From Ascaris suum (lineage: Eukaryota; Nematoda; Chromadorea; Rhabditida; Ascarididae): a DNA stretch of 64,000 nucleotides. Every line of letters starts with the position of its first letter. Within the stretch, counting starts at the first letter, position 1. This document shows positions 1-17,195 of the stretch, one piece after another. A program made the position numbers and the translations under genes. The DNA is taken from positions 12,636,553-12,700,552 of the forward strand of contig CM024172.1 of assembly GCA_013433145.1 (NCBI GenBank), given 5' to 3'. The notes beneath the pieces are model-generated. The model had not been told where the DNA came from. It was given only the letters and a program-made list of their open reading frames with translations, and made no database searches.

Positions 1-1960
1 AGGGTGGGGTCCCGTTTAGGGAGTTGATGAGTGAAGTTGAAATTTTATGTAAGAGTGCTTTCTCTAATGAAAATTATGCACAAATATATTTCATAGCTCT
101 CTAAAATTGATCGTTCCCAATATGAAAATATTAGATATGCAGAAATATACGTATAAACACAATGGTACATTGATGTACAAAAGTATGACGTTGCATATAA
201 TGCATTTGCAGACACAAACTTGCAAGAAGAAAGCGCATAAAAGTGCAATTTTCGGCAACGAAAATTTTCACGAAAATTGCGTTAGCTAACTGAATCTGAA
301 AACTAATAAATATTACTAACGTGCTAATCGATCATTAAGGAAGAGCTCAGCTGACTGAACAACATATCCACAAGACTTCAGGCTATATCCCGGTGCAGTC
401 ACAATGATTTCAGTTTGCTCTCTCAATGACAGTAGCGAAAAAAAGTCATGCTTTTCTTTGCCCTCCCATCGGGTTCAACCGTCTATCATCATAACTGAAA
501 ACGCAGCTAATAGCTTTGCTTATCCGCCATTTCAACTGTTAATCCGAATATCCTTTCTCTTCCTCCTCCATGTTTCTAAAGGCTTTTTTTTTCTTTGATC
601 ATATATCTTATTCTTAATTCACTCTCCGAAAGAAAAAAAGTTTTCATTTATATTTGCATTGAATATTCATTTATTCCGAAAAAAAATCGATGATGAGCAG
701 TATTCTGGATTTGAAGCCTCTATATATGTATATCCTTTAAAGGGCGACCTCAAAACATAGATAGTCAGTCGTCTGCATTGTTGATGACATGTTCGTTTGT
801 TAAACATAGAGCAAGAACGGTTGTTGACGGTGAAAAAGGTGATAAACTTTGTGGAAAATTTATTCATATTATTTTCATGATTTGAATTGATGAGCCGAAG
901 CAATGTATGTGCCTCTTTGCCCAGTTGTGCAAAATTCTTTCAAAATTTCACACAGTTGAGCGTAAATGCTAAATGCATCGAAATAACGGTGAATTTTTTT
1001 TATCTCATTGGAAATGAATATAAGTTGGATGCTATCAACACTTTAGGTGATTGAAAGTCGCAGAAGTGAAGGAATTACATGTCACCGTCCTATTTAAAAT
1101 CCAGCTTCACTTATATTGATCGCATTGAATGCGTCAATCACCCAGTGAAAACAAGGCGGGGGATTTTTCGAAAAAGTGTATAGAGTAGGTAATTAAAAAA
1201 TGCTCAAGGAGGAGACGATCAACGACTTAAATCGCTTATTGGACGCATAACTTGAGAGAGCTGCGTTAAATGAATAGCGCTTCGGCGGTTCCAATCCTGT
1301 ATGAAGCACATTTTGGATGAATATGAAGCTAAAGAGTTTCGTGTGCCGAGAAGCATTCTCGAAATAATCTAACTGAAATTCTTGCAATATCACGCGATTA
1401 AAGCTCACAATTGGTTAAGTTATAATAAGCGGATTCTTTAGTCAACCGATCATATCACTCTTTAATTCTCTTTTTTGTCAAACTCTTACCTATTCCTGGT
1501 AGTGAATTTGCATATTTGCTGCAAAGTTTTCGGCTCGTTCAGCACATACAATAATCGTTGTTTTAACATATTAGTTGCCATAAACGACAGCTGGTTAGCA
1601 ATTGAACGCGGCTAGCTGCCAGCGGGAACAGTGCCGAACGACAACGCATCAATGTTTGTATGTGTGCTTTAATTCTCTATTTGGCGCCGCTTTTTGTCGA
1701 TACGCTATACGCGCTTATTGTAGCGATGAAGTGCTGTATGCTGAGAAAACCGCTATCATCATCTTCTGATATTCATGGAAATTCCAACTTTGTCACGTTT
1801 GAATTCAATTATTTTAGTGAAATTTTATAGGTTTAATAATGCTATTGCACGCTATCGAACCATCACATTTGTGCGTTATAATTTATAGGTGCCTTTTTTG
1901 TTACCTTATTTGTCTGTATATGTCGATAAGTCAGATATTGTCTTGCAATTAAATTATTCC

Positions 1961-1981
1961 AAAAAAAAAATTTTTTTTTTT
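1961..1981. repeat. A10-T11 homopolymer palindrome
   Basis: Ten A are followed directly by eleven T. Similar A-run/T-run junctions occur at 36642-36661 (A10T10) and 44901-44917 (A8T9). Rigid poly(dA:dT) tracts are known to disfavour nucleosomes. Here the role is unknown and replication slippage is enough to explain it. Confidence 0.9.
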
Positions 1982-4181
1982 AAAGTTTTAAACGAATGAA
2001 TGAACTACTATTTAGAATTGAGATTGTATCACATGAACTGGCGGACAATTTCACCTTGGCATAGCATACTCTTTACGATTACTTAAATTTCAATCTTCCT
2101 ATGTTAGGAGTAAAAAATTTAAAATTTCGATGTAGTATACGTGAACCACAAGTGATATATATTTAAATACTTAAATACTCGGAACTACTTAATGTAATAT
2201 TCTATCTCACTTTTATAATTTTTTCATATACTTATCGATGTTATAAAATTGTCGTTACTCTTTTATTGAATAAACAATGAAACCAAGAAACACGTTGAGT
2301 CGTTGACCTTTAATATTGCTTCTTTGATAAATATACATTGTTGTGTAAATATTGTCGTTTTTTTTGCTTCCTGATACACATGCATGCCATTCATAAATAG
2401 AACGTTTGTTTTTTTCGCAGTCCTTGGCAACGTGCCGAATAATTCACCAAACGAAATTTCTATTCGATTTTGGCAAGAATGTATTATTGATGTCAGACAA
2501 GCTTAATGCTTCTTTATATAAAAACTCTTCAATTAAGGATTTCGGAGAAGAAAAACACTTTAAAGTCAATCATAAAATAAGTTGATTAAAACTCTTTCAT
2601 TTCATTAAATACACAAGGAACGAAATGAAAAAAGAATTTCCTACCATTGTTTCTTAATGGAAATGAAGACTCCGTTTTTGTTTTCTCCTTTCGCCTATCA
2701 TTCTTGCAAAGATCTATTGAAAAAACGTTAAATAAGTCGAAGACTTATACCATTAGAGATGAGAGACGCCACCAGCTCGTGAGAATGAAAGAGAAGAGAA
2801 AGAAAGAAGAGGTGATCGGAAGTACAAAAATTGAATTTCATTTTTCTAAATTTTTCTCACCAAATAATTTTTGCAAATTCTTTTCGCTATCATTTCTAGC
2901 TGAATCACTTCTTCTTTTCGCACTAATTTTTTTTTCTTTTTTGAGTGAAAAAATTCGCTTCAACGAAGTGATGACTGTTTATTGCTGTAGTATCATTTTC
3001 GGATACCCATCGAAAAGCAAGCAAACGGAATATACACTTAGGGGTGTGGTGAAGCATTGCATTGTACTAGAAGTAGTGTTCGTTATTGATGCGATGTGCA
3101 TTCATTTTTTTTTTTTTTTTTTGCAATCGTTACGTTAGGTGATCGGTTGGTCTGAGTTTGCGCTCACATTAAGCACGTTTGCTATCATCGATGTCACGTT
3201 CACTATGTATCAAACTTGCAATGCTCATCGCGTAATCTAGCATCAATGATTAATAGCACATCCCTCAACTATACCACCATCAAACTATCGCTCACCAGTG
3301 ATGCTATTCTTGATTAGATTATTGCACTACTATTCATCTTCACTCGTTTATTTAGTATCAAAATCGATCAAAAACATCATACGATGATAGCACATATGAT
3401 AGCAGAATAAATTCGACGTGAAATTCACTTCTTTTATTAAAGCAACCTAGTAGGGATTTATAGCCAACACTTTCCAGAAAAATTTTTGCATTCCTTTGAT
3501 GATAGTTGTGCAGTAATATTAGAGCCGCTTTAATAAATTGCCTCTAATATTGTGACGACGAATATCGAAGATAAAACAAATAAAAGTTGGCAACAAAAAA
3601 TTCATGCAATTCAAAAGCAAATATCTTGTGCAACAATAATTTCACTGATTTTAACTGATAACATTTGCAGATATTGCTATGAAACTGTATTCGCTGCTGA
3701 TTGCAAGACGAATTTTTACTCATTCACTTTGATGGATATGCGTAATATTTATGTGGTGCTCCTTAAATATGGCTCATTTCCGGTTATTAATATAAATTTC
3801 TAAACGACAAATATTCTCATCGAGCTGATTCACTATATTCAGATTTTCGTTCTTAGTCGCTATTAGATCGTAATTTTTATTTTGCGTTTATTCTAAATTT
3901 GTGGCCAAAATTAAAGTTTTAAGAAATATTTTCAAAAAAAAAGTTTTTTTTTTCTGTTCAACGAACAGCTGTTGAAAATTATTTTCTTCCCACTAATCGT
4001 TCCAAGATATCATAAAAATCTCGTAAAAATACCGCATGTATGCACTCTTCCAGTATGTGAAAAAAAATCGATGCAAAAAGCTACAAAACTTCCGCTTTCA
4101 ATTCTATTAGCAAAGAAATTCAATAACTTTTTAAAACATTTTCCACATCAGCTGCTAAAGTTGACCGAAAATGAAAAAAAA

Positions 4182-4209
4182 AATCTCAGGTGAAAAATCT
4201 CAGGTGAAA
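4182..4209. repeat. Perfect 14-bp tandem duplication
   Basis: The unit AATCTCAGGTGAAA occurs twice without mismatch. Each copy contains CAGGTGA, which resembles a splice donor and an E-box (CAGGTG). No flanking exon was found, so this is reported only as a repeat. Confidence 0.9.
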
Positions 4210-5590
4210 AAAAATTTCCATCTTGATCCAGCGCTCATATGTAATAAAATTGATCCTAAATATTCAAAATATTTTGAAAATATTATCGTTTTTGAATATG
4301 TCTAGGATTCCGAATTTCGATATCCTCTTCTTCTTCATCCTCTTATTTTCTTTTCAGCGTCTATTTTATTGGCACATTTTTTACTCCTTTTTTTGCCGCT
4401 GTGAATAATTTCTTCAAATATATTTTGATGTTGTTGCAGTTTTTTCATAAGAGTGTTGAGGGCAATTTGCAGCAGTAATTATCGTCTATAGTTATTGCGC
4501 TTGATTGCTCATGTGAATATATCGATATTGGTCAAATGGCTATAATCTTAACAATTCGCCATCGAGATGAATGCATCAGGGGAAAAAAAAAAACTCACAG
4601 ATGTCTCACATATGTGTTCTGTGATTGGCTCTTTGAACAAGCATCATATAAAAATGTGCCGATTGCTTATTATGCTCTAATCTCGAACGTGAGACGAGCT
4701 GAAAGACGATATTTGTACACGCATGACGCTTATTAATTGAACGTAAGAGAAAAAAAAAGTTCGAAGTACTAAGAGAGCGCTTGTATGAATAAAATGTAGA
4801 TCCTTACTCAGTTTTCCTGAACACTATACATTCTGCAAGAAATTTTTGCATAAGACATATTGCTTTCAACGATTTGTAGCGCAAAACGTTTTTTTTTGTT
4901 GGAAGAATCGTTTTGTTTCTTGTATCGAATATACAGCAGCGCTTTTGTTATATGTTCTTTATTTTGAAGTTTCATAGAGTTTTAAGATTTATTAATTTTA
5001 GTATTTAACTATTCAAATACTCAATTATTTTCTCGTTCACATAATTTTTTTTTTGACATCCTCTCCCACACATAATTATTGACAGTTCAGCTCCTTTAAT
5101 TCGTTTCATTGTTCTCGTTCACTTCATATGTGACTGTCTGTATAGTATGTATAAAGTACTCTCGGTATACTTAAGAGAGTGAAGCCAATTGTCTTTTTCG
5201 CACACCTCACAAATATCAATTGTCTTTCATAGATTTGTGAAGAGCATAAAGAAATTATCTGAAATCACAAGTATTATTCAATATTTCACCAGCGACCTGA
5301 GGTCACACTTCACCGATCAGCGATGATTCCGTTGAGGACAGTCATCCATAAAGGTTTAGATGCAATCAATTCCAGTGAGCGAAATGTCTATCGACAAGAC
5401 AGAGCATTGAAATTGTACGCTTTGTAGACAATACGAGCATATTGTTTATCGCATTTTTGCACACGTGGGAAACGAAAAAATTTTTGCACAAACGTTGGAC
5501 GTATTTTATTGACACATAAATAAAAGACCGCTATAGGCTAATGCTGAATGATGAGCTCCCATCGGTGAAATGACCTACCGCACAACTCTG

Positions 5591-5811
<221 letters not shown>

Positions 5812-6428
5812 TATATGATTATATGATTATTGCTACAAGTATATCTCATATGTCGCATCCAGTTCCTCCAGAAGCACCCATCAATCGCTGCAATTCAGAA
5901 TAATCTACTAGAAGTCGCATTTATCTGCCTTTATTTGATTTGTTTTTGAAGGAAGGGAAGGATGAGAGGTCTTCTTTAAAAAAAGCTGAAAGTGGGCAGT
6001 AATGGAAATTTTTAATTGCTGAAGAGAGGGCTTGATGGAGTCGCGTAAGACATGACGTACAGCTTAAGAAAGTAACCTGTAGAATTAATAGAACAGCCTT
6101 TGCCTTTAAAAGCTATAAAAACCAATAAGATTTACCTCTTAAAATATTTGCCAATTGTTTTTTTTCTGGAACAATCCCATAGCTGATGGCATCGTTACTA
6201 ATTGCTGAGGTTGTTGAGAAAATTCGGGAACAAGGAATAAATGATAAGCGGAAATGCATTTGTAACAAGGAAAAGCATACATTTTGATCTAACAATTGTG
6301 ATTAAAGCGTCGGTTAGAAGACTGCTTCCACGCTATTCCCTATCAAGCGTCTTCTAAGAAACTTAGGAGCTCTTACAGGGCTCAGTCGATAGTCCGTCCA
6401 ATTTTCATAGCTCATTTTCCTCACTCAT

Positions 6429-6857
6429 TTGATAGTGAAGAGACGCGTAATGCTTTTTTTTTCGACAGGTATTAAGTCTAAGTCCGTCATCCTATATCTG
6501 TCTCGTATGAATAGAATTAAAATAGCGAAAATTTGGAAATATTCTAGCACATATTTCAGCCTTAACTGGTGTATGCATTATTTGATAGAAATGCAGAGGA
6601 AACAATTCGCCTGCGATAATAAATTACATCTTAAAGTCGAGAAAATGATAGGTGCTCTTCCGTTTAAATTTGCAAAACTCACGTATTTCATTCTGATGCA
6701 TCCATTATCCTTGTGCCATTTGCGGACCGGTAATTCACTTGGAATTATGCATTCTTCCCGGATTGGGTTTGTGATGCAGCCGCATTATTCTGCCAAACGT
6801 TTGAAGCTTTTTTGTGCTGCACTGATGCAGCTGAAAACTGCCTATTTAGTAGGTTAA
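6429..6857 (+). CDS. Unrecognised open frame, 142 codons, possibly spurious
   Basis: An open frame from a TTG codon, with internal ATG codons, runs 142 codons without a stop. That is long for DNA with about one third G+C, but one or two such frames are expected by chance in 64 kb. The product is rich in K, L, F and M, and the last third contains several basic and hydrophobic stretches. I recognise no domain, signal peptide or clear transmembrane segment. A TTTTTTTTCGACAG|GT motif near 6470 could be a splice acceptor inside the frame. I keep it only because of its length. Confidence 0.15.
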   Translation: MIVKRRVMLFFSTGIKSKSVILYLSRMNRIKIAKIWKYSSTYFSLNWCMHYLIEMQRKQFACDNKLHLKVEKMIGALPFKFAKLTYFILMHPLSLCHLRTGNSLGIMHSSRIGFVMQPHYSAKRLKLFCAALMQLKTAYLVG

Positions 6858-6978
6858 GATATCGTTAAGACCACATCTGAGTTTCTCTTCTAGCAGCAAC
6901 GCAACAATTTCCGGTTGAGCAATTTCTATAGTGTGCTTCTTATTCTGTGAACGATTCTTCTCTTTTAACATATGGCGA

Positions 6979-7094
6979 TAGTGCTTTAAAATAATATTAG
7001 ACCGATATACTGAATTCTAGTGCTTACAATAACGCAATTGGTAGTGCCTTAAAACATTCCATTGATGTACTAAGTTCTAGTGCCTACAGTAACG
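6979..7094. repeat. Imperfect tandem duplication, about 55-bp unit
   Basis: Two neighbouring segments (6979-7034 and 7042-7094) both begin TAGTGCYTTAAAA and both end TTCTAGTGCYTACARTAACG, with a more diverged middle. Each unit also contains an internal TAGTGC repeat, so the motif TAGTGC appears four times in 116 bp. It looks like an old local duplication. Confidence 0.7.
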
Positions 7095-8587
7095 ACTTTT
7101 TGCTCATGAATTGCCTTCATCGTAGCGATTTCCACATCTTGAAATTATTCTCTCTTTTTGTCTTGCTTGAACAGCAAAAATTTTCATTCTCGTTTTCTTG
7201 CGCAAGTTCATTTCTTCAAAAAGCAAATGGACTTTTCTAGATCAAGTGAACAAATTCTAAAGTGGCTTTTCTAATACCTTAATGATCCGATAATAATGAG
7301 GTACCTCAATAGGCTTTATTATTATAACAAATGAGGATCGTCACAAAATTGCAGAAAAGGAAGCAAAAAAAAAATTTCTGGAAGGTCTTGAAAGAGCAAT
7401 GAAAGCAAATAGGCAGGCGCCTAGCGCAAAAAATTCATTCGCATGTTGCATCATAACAGTCGCGCAAATAGTCGACCAATTTAAGGGAGCATATTGAAGT
7501 AACTTCGTGATAAATGCTAGCGCGACATCATACTTGACTTTTTTTCAATGTTTTTTAGAAAGCTTTATACATCAGTGAATAATAATCAAAGCACTTATAT
7601 GATTTTCCATGATTTCATTTGAATCAAATCTACAAACTTTATTATGTATTAAGCCCAGTAATAGATTAGTAGTAGACATCAGCTATCCTATGTACAGATT
7701 ACACTATTGCTGACGCTTCATTCTCTCACGTAACTGAAGTGATTTGATTTAAATTTGAGTTCTTATGATAGGCATATATATAGCTTGTATGTGTTTCCTA
7801 TGGATTACCAGTAAGCACGAATGAAAAATCGAATGAGATGTAACTTGTGATTAGTTGATAATGAATAACTCCTGCTCGATGCATCGTTTTCGATCATCCA
7901 TTCACATGATATTGCTTGCAAGTTTCACCAGTGGTACTTCTTTCTGGAAAGTCTCTTCGTGATTTTGAGATTTGAGCACGACGTTAAAGTATACTGTTGA
8001 AAGATGAATTTGAATGTTTAAGCATGAATACAAATTTATTCGTTTGTAGGATGAACGTGAAGAATATAAAAACGCGTCGAATTGATTGAAGAGAACTTTA
8101 GCTGTTTCGAAATTTCCTCACTGCTTTACAAAATTTGCCGTCAAATTTACGACAGCTATAAAAGGGCGGAAGATTTATGCTCTTTTTACTTCAAAAATTA
8201 GCCGAGACGAAGAATGTAGCCGAAGGGGATTGTTTTAAAGGAGAAAACATGATAAAGCGATCCCGAAGTTGCTTTATAACTATACTTTTAGCTGCTAGAA
8301 GTTGGGACTTAAATGGGCACGATAGTAAAAAATAAGGCGAACAGTGATTAGAGTCTGCTTGTTCCGTTTTGCTTCGTTCGTATTTCTTCCGGATTCATGT
8401 GCATTGCAAATGCACCATTTTGTCCAAATTTGCCATTTCACATCGAACACGACACGGAACGCTATAAGTTTTCGAGATTTTTTTATAAAGTAAGAGGATT
8501 GTTATGAGGTTTTTCATTGAGGCAATTGTTATTTTCATTTTCGAAATTTTACGAACATACATTAATGACATTTTAATTACTATATAA

Positions 8588-8629
8588 AGCTAGTTTATTT
8601 TTATGCGGTAAATGTTTCGTAAACTAGCT
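8588..8629. repeat. 10-bp perfect inverted repeat with 22-base loop
   Basis: AGCTAGTTTA at 8588-8597 pairs exactly with TAAACTAGCT at 8620-8629. No promoter or terminator context is apparent. The hairpin is too short for a typical microRNA precursor. Confidence 0.75.
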
Positions 8630-8774
8630 CAGCAAAGAGAATAAAAGCTACAAGACGTGATAATCATTCATGGCTAAATGCTCATTCGTGACATTTGTGT
8701 TATCAATATAGCAAAATTTGTTATAATTGAAGGTTTATTCGAGAGATGTTAAACATACCTAGTATATTTATGCT

Positions 8775-12755
<3,981 letters not shown>

Positions 12756-12824
12756 ATATATCCTTCCTAAGGGGAATCGGAAAACTGTTGTCCGATAGAA
12801 AAGCATCGTTGCGATGGGATATAT
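12756..12824 (+). ncRNA. Candidate structured RNA with cloverleaf fold
   Basis: Sixty-nine bases can form a complete four-way junction without a mismatch. The closing stem is ATATATCC (12756-12763) with GGATATAT (12817-12824), 8 bp. The first arm is TTCC (12764-12767) with GGAA (12773-12776), loop of 5. The second arm is TCGGA (12777-12781) with TCCGA (12791-12795), loop of 9. The third arm is CATCG (12804-12808) with CGATG (12812-12816), loop of 3. In all, 44 of 69 bases are paired. The layout recalls a tRNA, but the A box, B box and a proper 7-base anticodon loop with U33 are absent, so it is not a normal nuclear tRNA. The strand is not determined, because the fold is equally possible on the other strand. 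It could be a degenerate mitochondrial-type tRNA, another structured RNA or chance. Confidence 0.25.
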
Positions 12825-14099
12825 CTCATTCAGTGCGTAGTGTGTTCACATCTATTTGTTATTTTCTTTTGAAATGATCATTTCTTCTATGTAGTGAAAC
12901 ATTTTTTTATTCAAATTCAACTTTATCAACTTCAAATGTTTTTTCTTAGGCAAGTCAAACTTCTTTAAATATTAAGGATATTATTATAATCGCAAATAAC
13001 CGATAATAAATTCAAAATCTTTTAACTTGGCAACTTTTTTTCATTATTAAATATGTGATCGTTAGCGGTGAAAAGATTTATCGCGTAAAACCTCAGTGCC
13101 ACTTAGAGAATTTATGGAAAAATAAATTCAAGTTATATCTATTCGTAAGTCGAATTATTCTTTACTTTCGTCTTTGTGTTAATGCGCCATCACCGGCCAT
13201 ATCATCTGCATATGCACAACTTCTAAAATTTATTTATCTGAAGTGATTAGTAGAAATGAATAGAATAACGTCAACTGAACATTTGACTAACCATTCATCG
13301 CCTATAATGACAATTCACCCAAAATTTTCGGCGAAATTCCCATCTTTGCAAGCAGTGATCGTTTAATAAGAGGCGACTGAATTCGTCAATAAACTAACCG
13401 ATAAACCGCTTAACCAATACTAACCTAATGAATAGAAAAATGGAACGTGTAAAAAGCCGTTTAGTATTAACGAAAAAACCCTCTGATATAATGAGTCAAG
13501 CAGCGCACAAATATATCGTCCTATTAAGGTGCAAAAACGATAGGCGATTGTTCAAAGAATTATAGAGCGCAAATGACACGAATGGAATTTTTTTTTTTTT
13601 TTTTTGTGAAGAAAGACTTCAATATGGGCAATTGGAGAAACATCTGCGTCGCTAATTTATGTTGCCACGACTAATATTCGCAATAAAACAAATCGGCTAT
13701 AGTCTTTTAGAGTGGAAAAAAATGAAAGCGAGTAATTTTTCATCGGTGTTTTTTCAACAATTCACATTTATATGAATATTTCCTACGAGATCATTAGAAT
13801 ATTTCTATCTTTATTCACTCGATGCTAAGTGCTGCAAGAGGAAAAATACGCAATATTGAAACATCCAAAAGACTTGAAAAAGCCATGGATGCTGCGACTC
13901 ATAAATTGATCGCACGATTCTGATAATGCAAATAAGTACATCTCGATTAGATGCCGTCAAAAGTTTGAAGTCCCTCCAATAGTTTTTTAGCAAGCTTCCA
14001 GAAATATTTGAAAATAAAGGAGGTCTGCAGGCGAAAAAATATTCTTAAAGTGCTGTAAGATTCCATCGAGCTTCACAAAAATCAACTTTTATGTCGCGT

Positions 14100-14560
14100 T
14101 TTACAGAGACGCCTGAGGGAGGGCTGTGAAGGTGGGAGAGAGAGATTTATGTATTTCTTGCAGAACTTTCCACACTTTCACAGTTCCTAGCGCAAATGAA
14201 GTATGAAATGATGCTCTCAAGGGTTTGGCCCATCACAAGATCTGTCAGTCTCAAAAATTCACTTTCCAAGTCACAAATAATGCACCCTAAACCCCCTAAG
14301 CATCAAATTTGGCGGCTGTGAATATAGCAATTTTCAAAAATGCTGCGGCAAGCACATTGAACTCATAAAGAATGCAATGTGCCTTTTTTTTTCAAACCCT
14401 TCCTCTCACTACATGGTCACTGATGGCACTGAAAAACCTCTATCCTATGAGCCTTTTGAATTCAAAAATTCCCAGAAAAGCCATAAAGACCCTCCAAAAA
14501 TTCGGCATTTCCCGAAGTTTACGAGCCTGAATACAACGCTACAACATACACCATCAACTA
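14100..14560. other. C-rich, CpG-poor block unlike its surroundings
   Basis: From about 14100 to 14560 the plus strand is visibly richer in C (runs such as ACCCCCTAAG, CCCTTCC and GACCCTCC) and poorer in CpG than neighbouring DNA, where TCG and CGA are common. A 64-codon open frame lies within it (14377-14571, plus) but has no splice signals or recognisable domain. The block may be a decayed insertion or a copy of a repeat. No terminal repeats were seen. Confidence 0.3.
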
Positions 14561-17167
14561 GGATGAGCTAAAATCATGATTAGTAAAAACAACTATTTCG
14601 GTGCAGTCCAACAAAAATAATTTGCAAACGTAAATTGACCAACGCATAATTGAACCTTATAAAGAATTTCTTTCTAAACAAAATCACTCTTCTAAGGCTA
14701 AATCAAGCGATAATATATCGAACTAATATGGAGTAGCAATAAATAACTAGAATGATAATGTTTTCTAGAAAGCAATCGCTTTTCGATATGTTGATGAAAT
14801 GAGAGAAGGAGAGGGCAGCGATGATAACTTTTTGCAATGATTACATCGGTATCTAACAAAAAAAAATTCAAGGGATTCAAAGCAAAAAGAAAAAACATTG
14901 CTATATCGTCATTTTAAGAAGCATGTTGGCGAGTCGAATGTAAGGCACCTTCTAATAAAAGATTTTATGACTTCCCTCCCCCCCCCCCCCCTCCCCCTCT
15001 CCTCACCTGTATACTTTCCCACACCCGGTATCAATTTTTCTGAATCGGTTCGATAAATACGATGAGTCGAAATGTTGGTTTACTTGTTTTATTTCTCTTC
15101 ATTGAGTAATTTAGAATGCAGTTTCTTTCCACGAAATTCGTGCAAAACTCTCGAGCAATATATTCACAATAAAAAACGGAATTAACAAGGGAATTTCGAC
15201 ATACAGCTATGTAAATTTGATAATGGACTATTTTGTTGGGCCACTTAAGCATACAACTTTCACTGACGAATGTGAATTAATTAGGCATAACTTGAAGTGA
15301 ACATATTTAAAATGTGACATTAATATCCATAGAAATTGTTGTGTTGATAGTTTATGACAGATTATTGCCTCATGAAGTCTAACAATAGTCGGCTACCTTA
15401 TAGTGTAGTTGTTCGAAAATATTCAGATTATCATCGAATTCTTGCAAATTAAGTTTTTTTTTAACATTTCAATTTTGAATGTAATGATTTCCATAATATA
15501 CTAAGTCAGCGATGGAAAATTCTGTAATTTTCCTTTACCTAAAAGTTAATACGATATTTTATATTCTAGCAATCTATTAATTGTTTTCATTGACATCTAT
15601 CGTCTTATTTTTCATTTCGTCGAAAATTGAATGCACACTGGGAGTGGAAAAAATTAATGATTAAAACCAAATTGAGGCTCATTTGAAGTCATATCCGTCT
15701 CATTGATATCATCGAACTCTCTATGTATAAATGACACTAGCAACATCGAATCAAGCGATTTAGATCATTCAAAAAAAAAAGAAAATCTATTCATTGCAAC
15801 GAATAAAATAGCAATATCATTGAGCGGTATATTTGTGCTGAATCGAATGCAGATTAATGCTATGCAGCAACATTTTTTTCCGTTATCTTTTTTTTGCAAC
15901 CTTAACAAGCGTAAATTATATTCACTATGCACCTGCATGCGGCTATAAATGAGTAAGGCTAAAAAAATTAGTGCATTTCATATTGCATTCATAGTGAATA
16001 GCGATAAGCAAAATAAGTGTACAGCTGCACTATATCTTAAAACGATACAAAAATGATTGATTAGCTCATTGCGATGCTTTCGATTCCATTCGATAGCGAT
16101 ACGTTTGTATTTATCAATTCCTTGGTTATTCGTTCAAATCTATATTTGATTTACTCATATTTAATATAATTTAGTTATTGAAAAGATAAATAAATAAGTA
16201 AATATACGAAGTAGTGCGCTGCTGGATATATAATGATATTCATCGATAGCTCTCCTCTACGAGAAAACACTTTTATTGTGATCACAAGTGCTGATTATTT
16301 CTGTAGTTTTTGTTCAGCATTTATCGAATCGTCGCTTCATTAGTCAATTATCTATGACAATATTATACTTACTAAAATGCTTCAAATATCGTTGTCTTAA
16401 AGTAATGAACTTTAAATTATTTATGAGCAAATTCCAAAGTGTTTTTTTCCAAAATAATTGCAAAATGTTGTTCCATTAGACTTAACTCATCAATCTAGAT
16501 GAACTTTAACGAAAATTATTATGTTTCATTGGCGAAGAAATTTAGTATTATTCTCTATATATTAGATTATATGAGCTTCCTTCATTATGTTTTGCTTATT
16601 TAACATTAAAGCAATACGACTATCCAGAAAGTTTTATAACTATCCAATTTCTAAAAATATCAAATTTCATTATATTAAAATCCATATAATTCCTATCAAT
16701 TAATAAAAAAAAATCGGTGGCCCTTTTATATTTATTACATTCATTAAATCATTTTTTGTGCCTTTCGAGGATATCAAAGCTCTGCAAAAACGTTGTTTTA
16801 ATGAAAAAGTACTTTTTTTTTTCTTCTTCAAAAGAATGAATTGCTAACAACTGACCATTAAACTGTACAACATTTTAGATACTCTAAGAGAACTCAAAAA
16901 ATAGAAAATGAAAAAAAAAGCAAAGAAAAATTATAGGCTGAAAGCGTAGACATGATAAAATGCGAGAATTCGAGCGATAAATTATGGATAATGGCTAAAA
17001 CTGTGAAAAAAAGAAACAAATAAAGTGCTCACCACTTCTCTCGCATTTTCCACGAAGATTTATTTCTAACCTTCACTTCAGCACAACGTTTTCAAATGAT
17101 AGAAAACTACAAGTGGTTTTTAGCGAGTTTTTCACCACATTTTTCAATGACCTTTTCGTCTTTTCAA

Positions 17168-17195
17168 TTTTTTTTTTTTTTTTTTTTTTTTGCAG
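17168..17195 (+). other. T24-GCAG acceptor-like tract
   Basis: A run of 24 T is followed by GCAG, as at a strong 3-prime splice site. The same T-run-plus-GCA pattern occurs near 3122, 31940 and 38066. No long open frame follows this copy, so it may be a simple homopolymer. Confidence 0.4.

Noticed and set aside
2647..3138. Longest open frame in the window, 163 codons, plus strand
   Set aside because: It starts at TTG, is rich in F, K and S from simple sequence and ends inside a T run. It has no splice signals or domain.
12756..12824. A functional nuclear tRNA at the cloverleaf
   Set aside because: There are no A- or B-box motifs, the middle loop has 9 bases without U33, and there are no spacer bases between arms.
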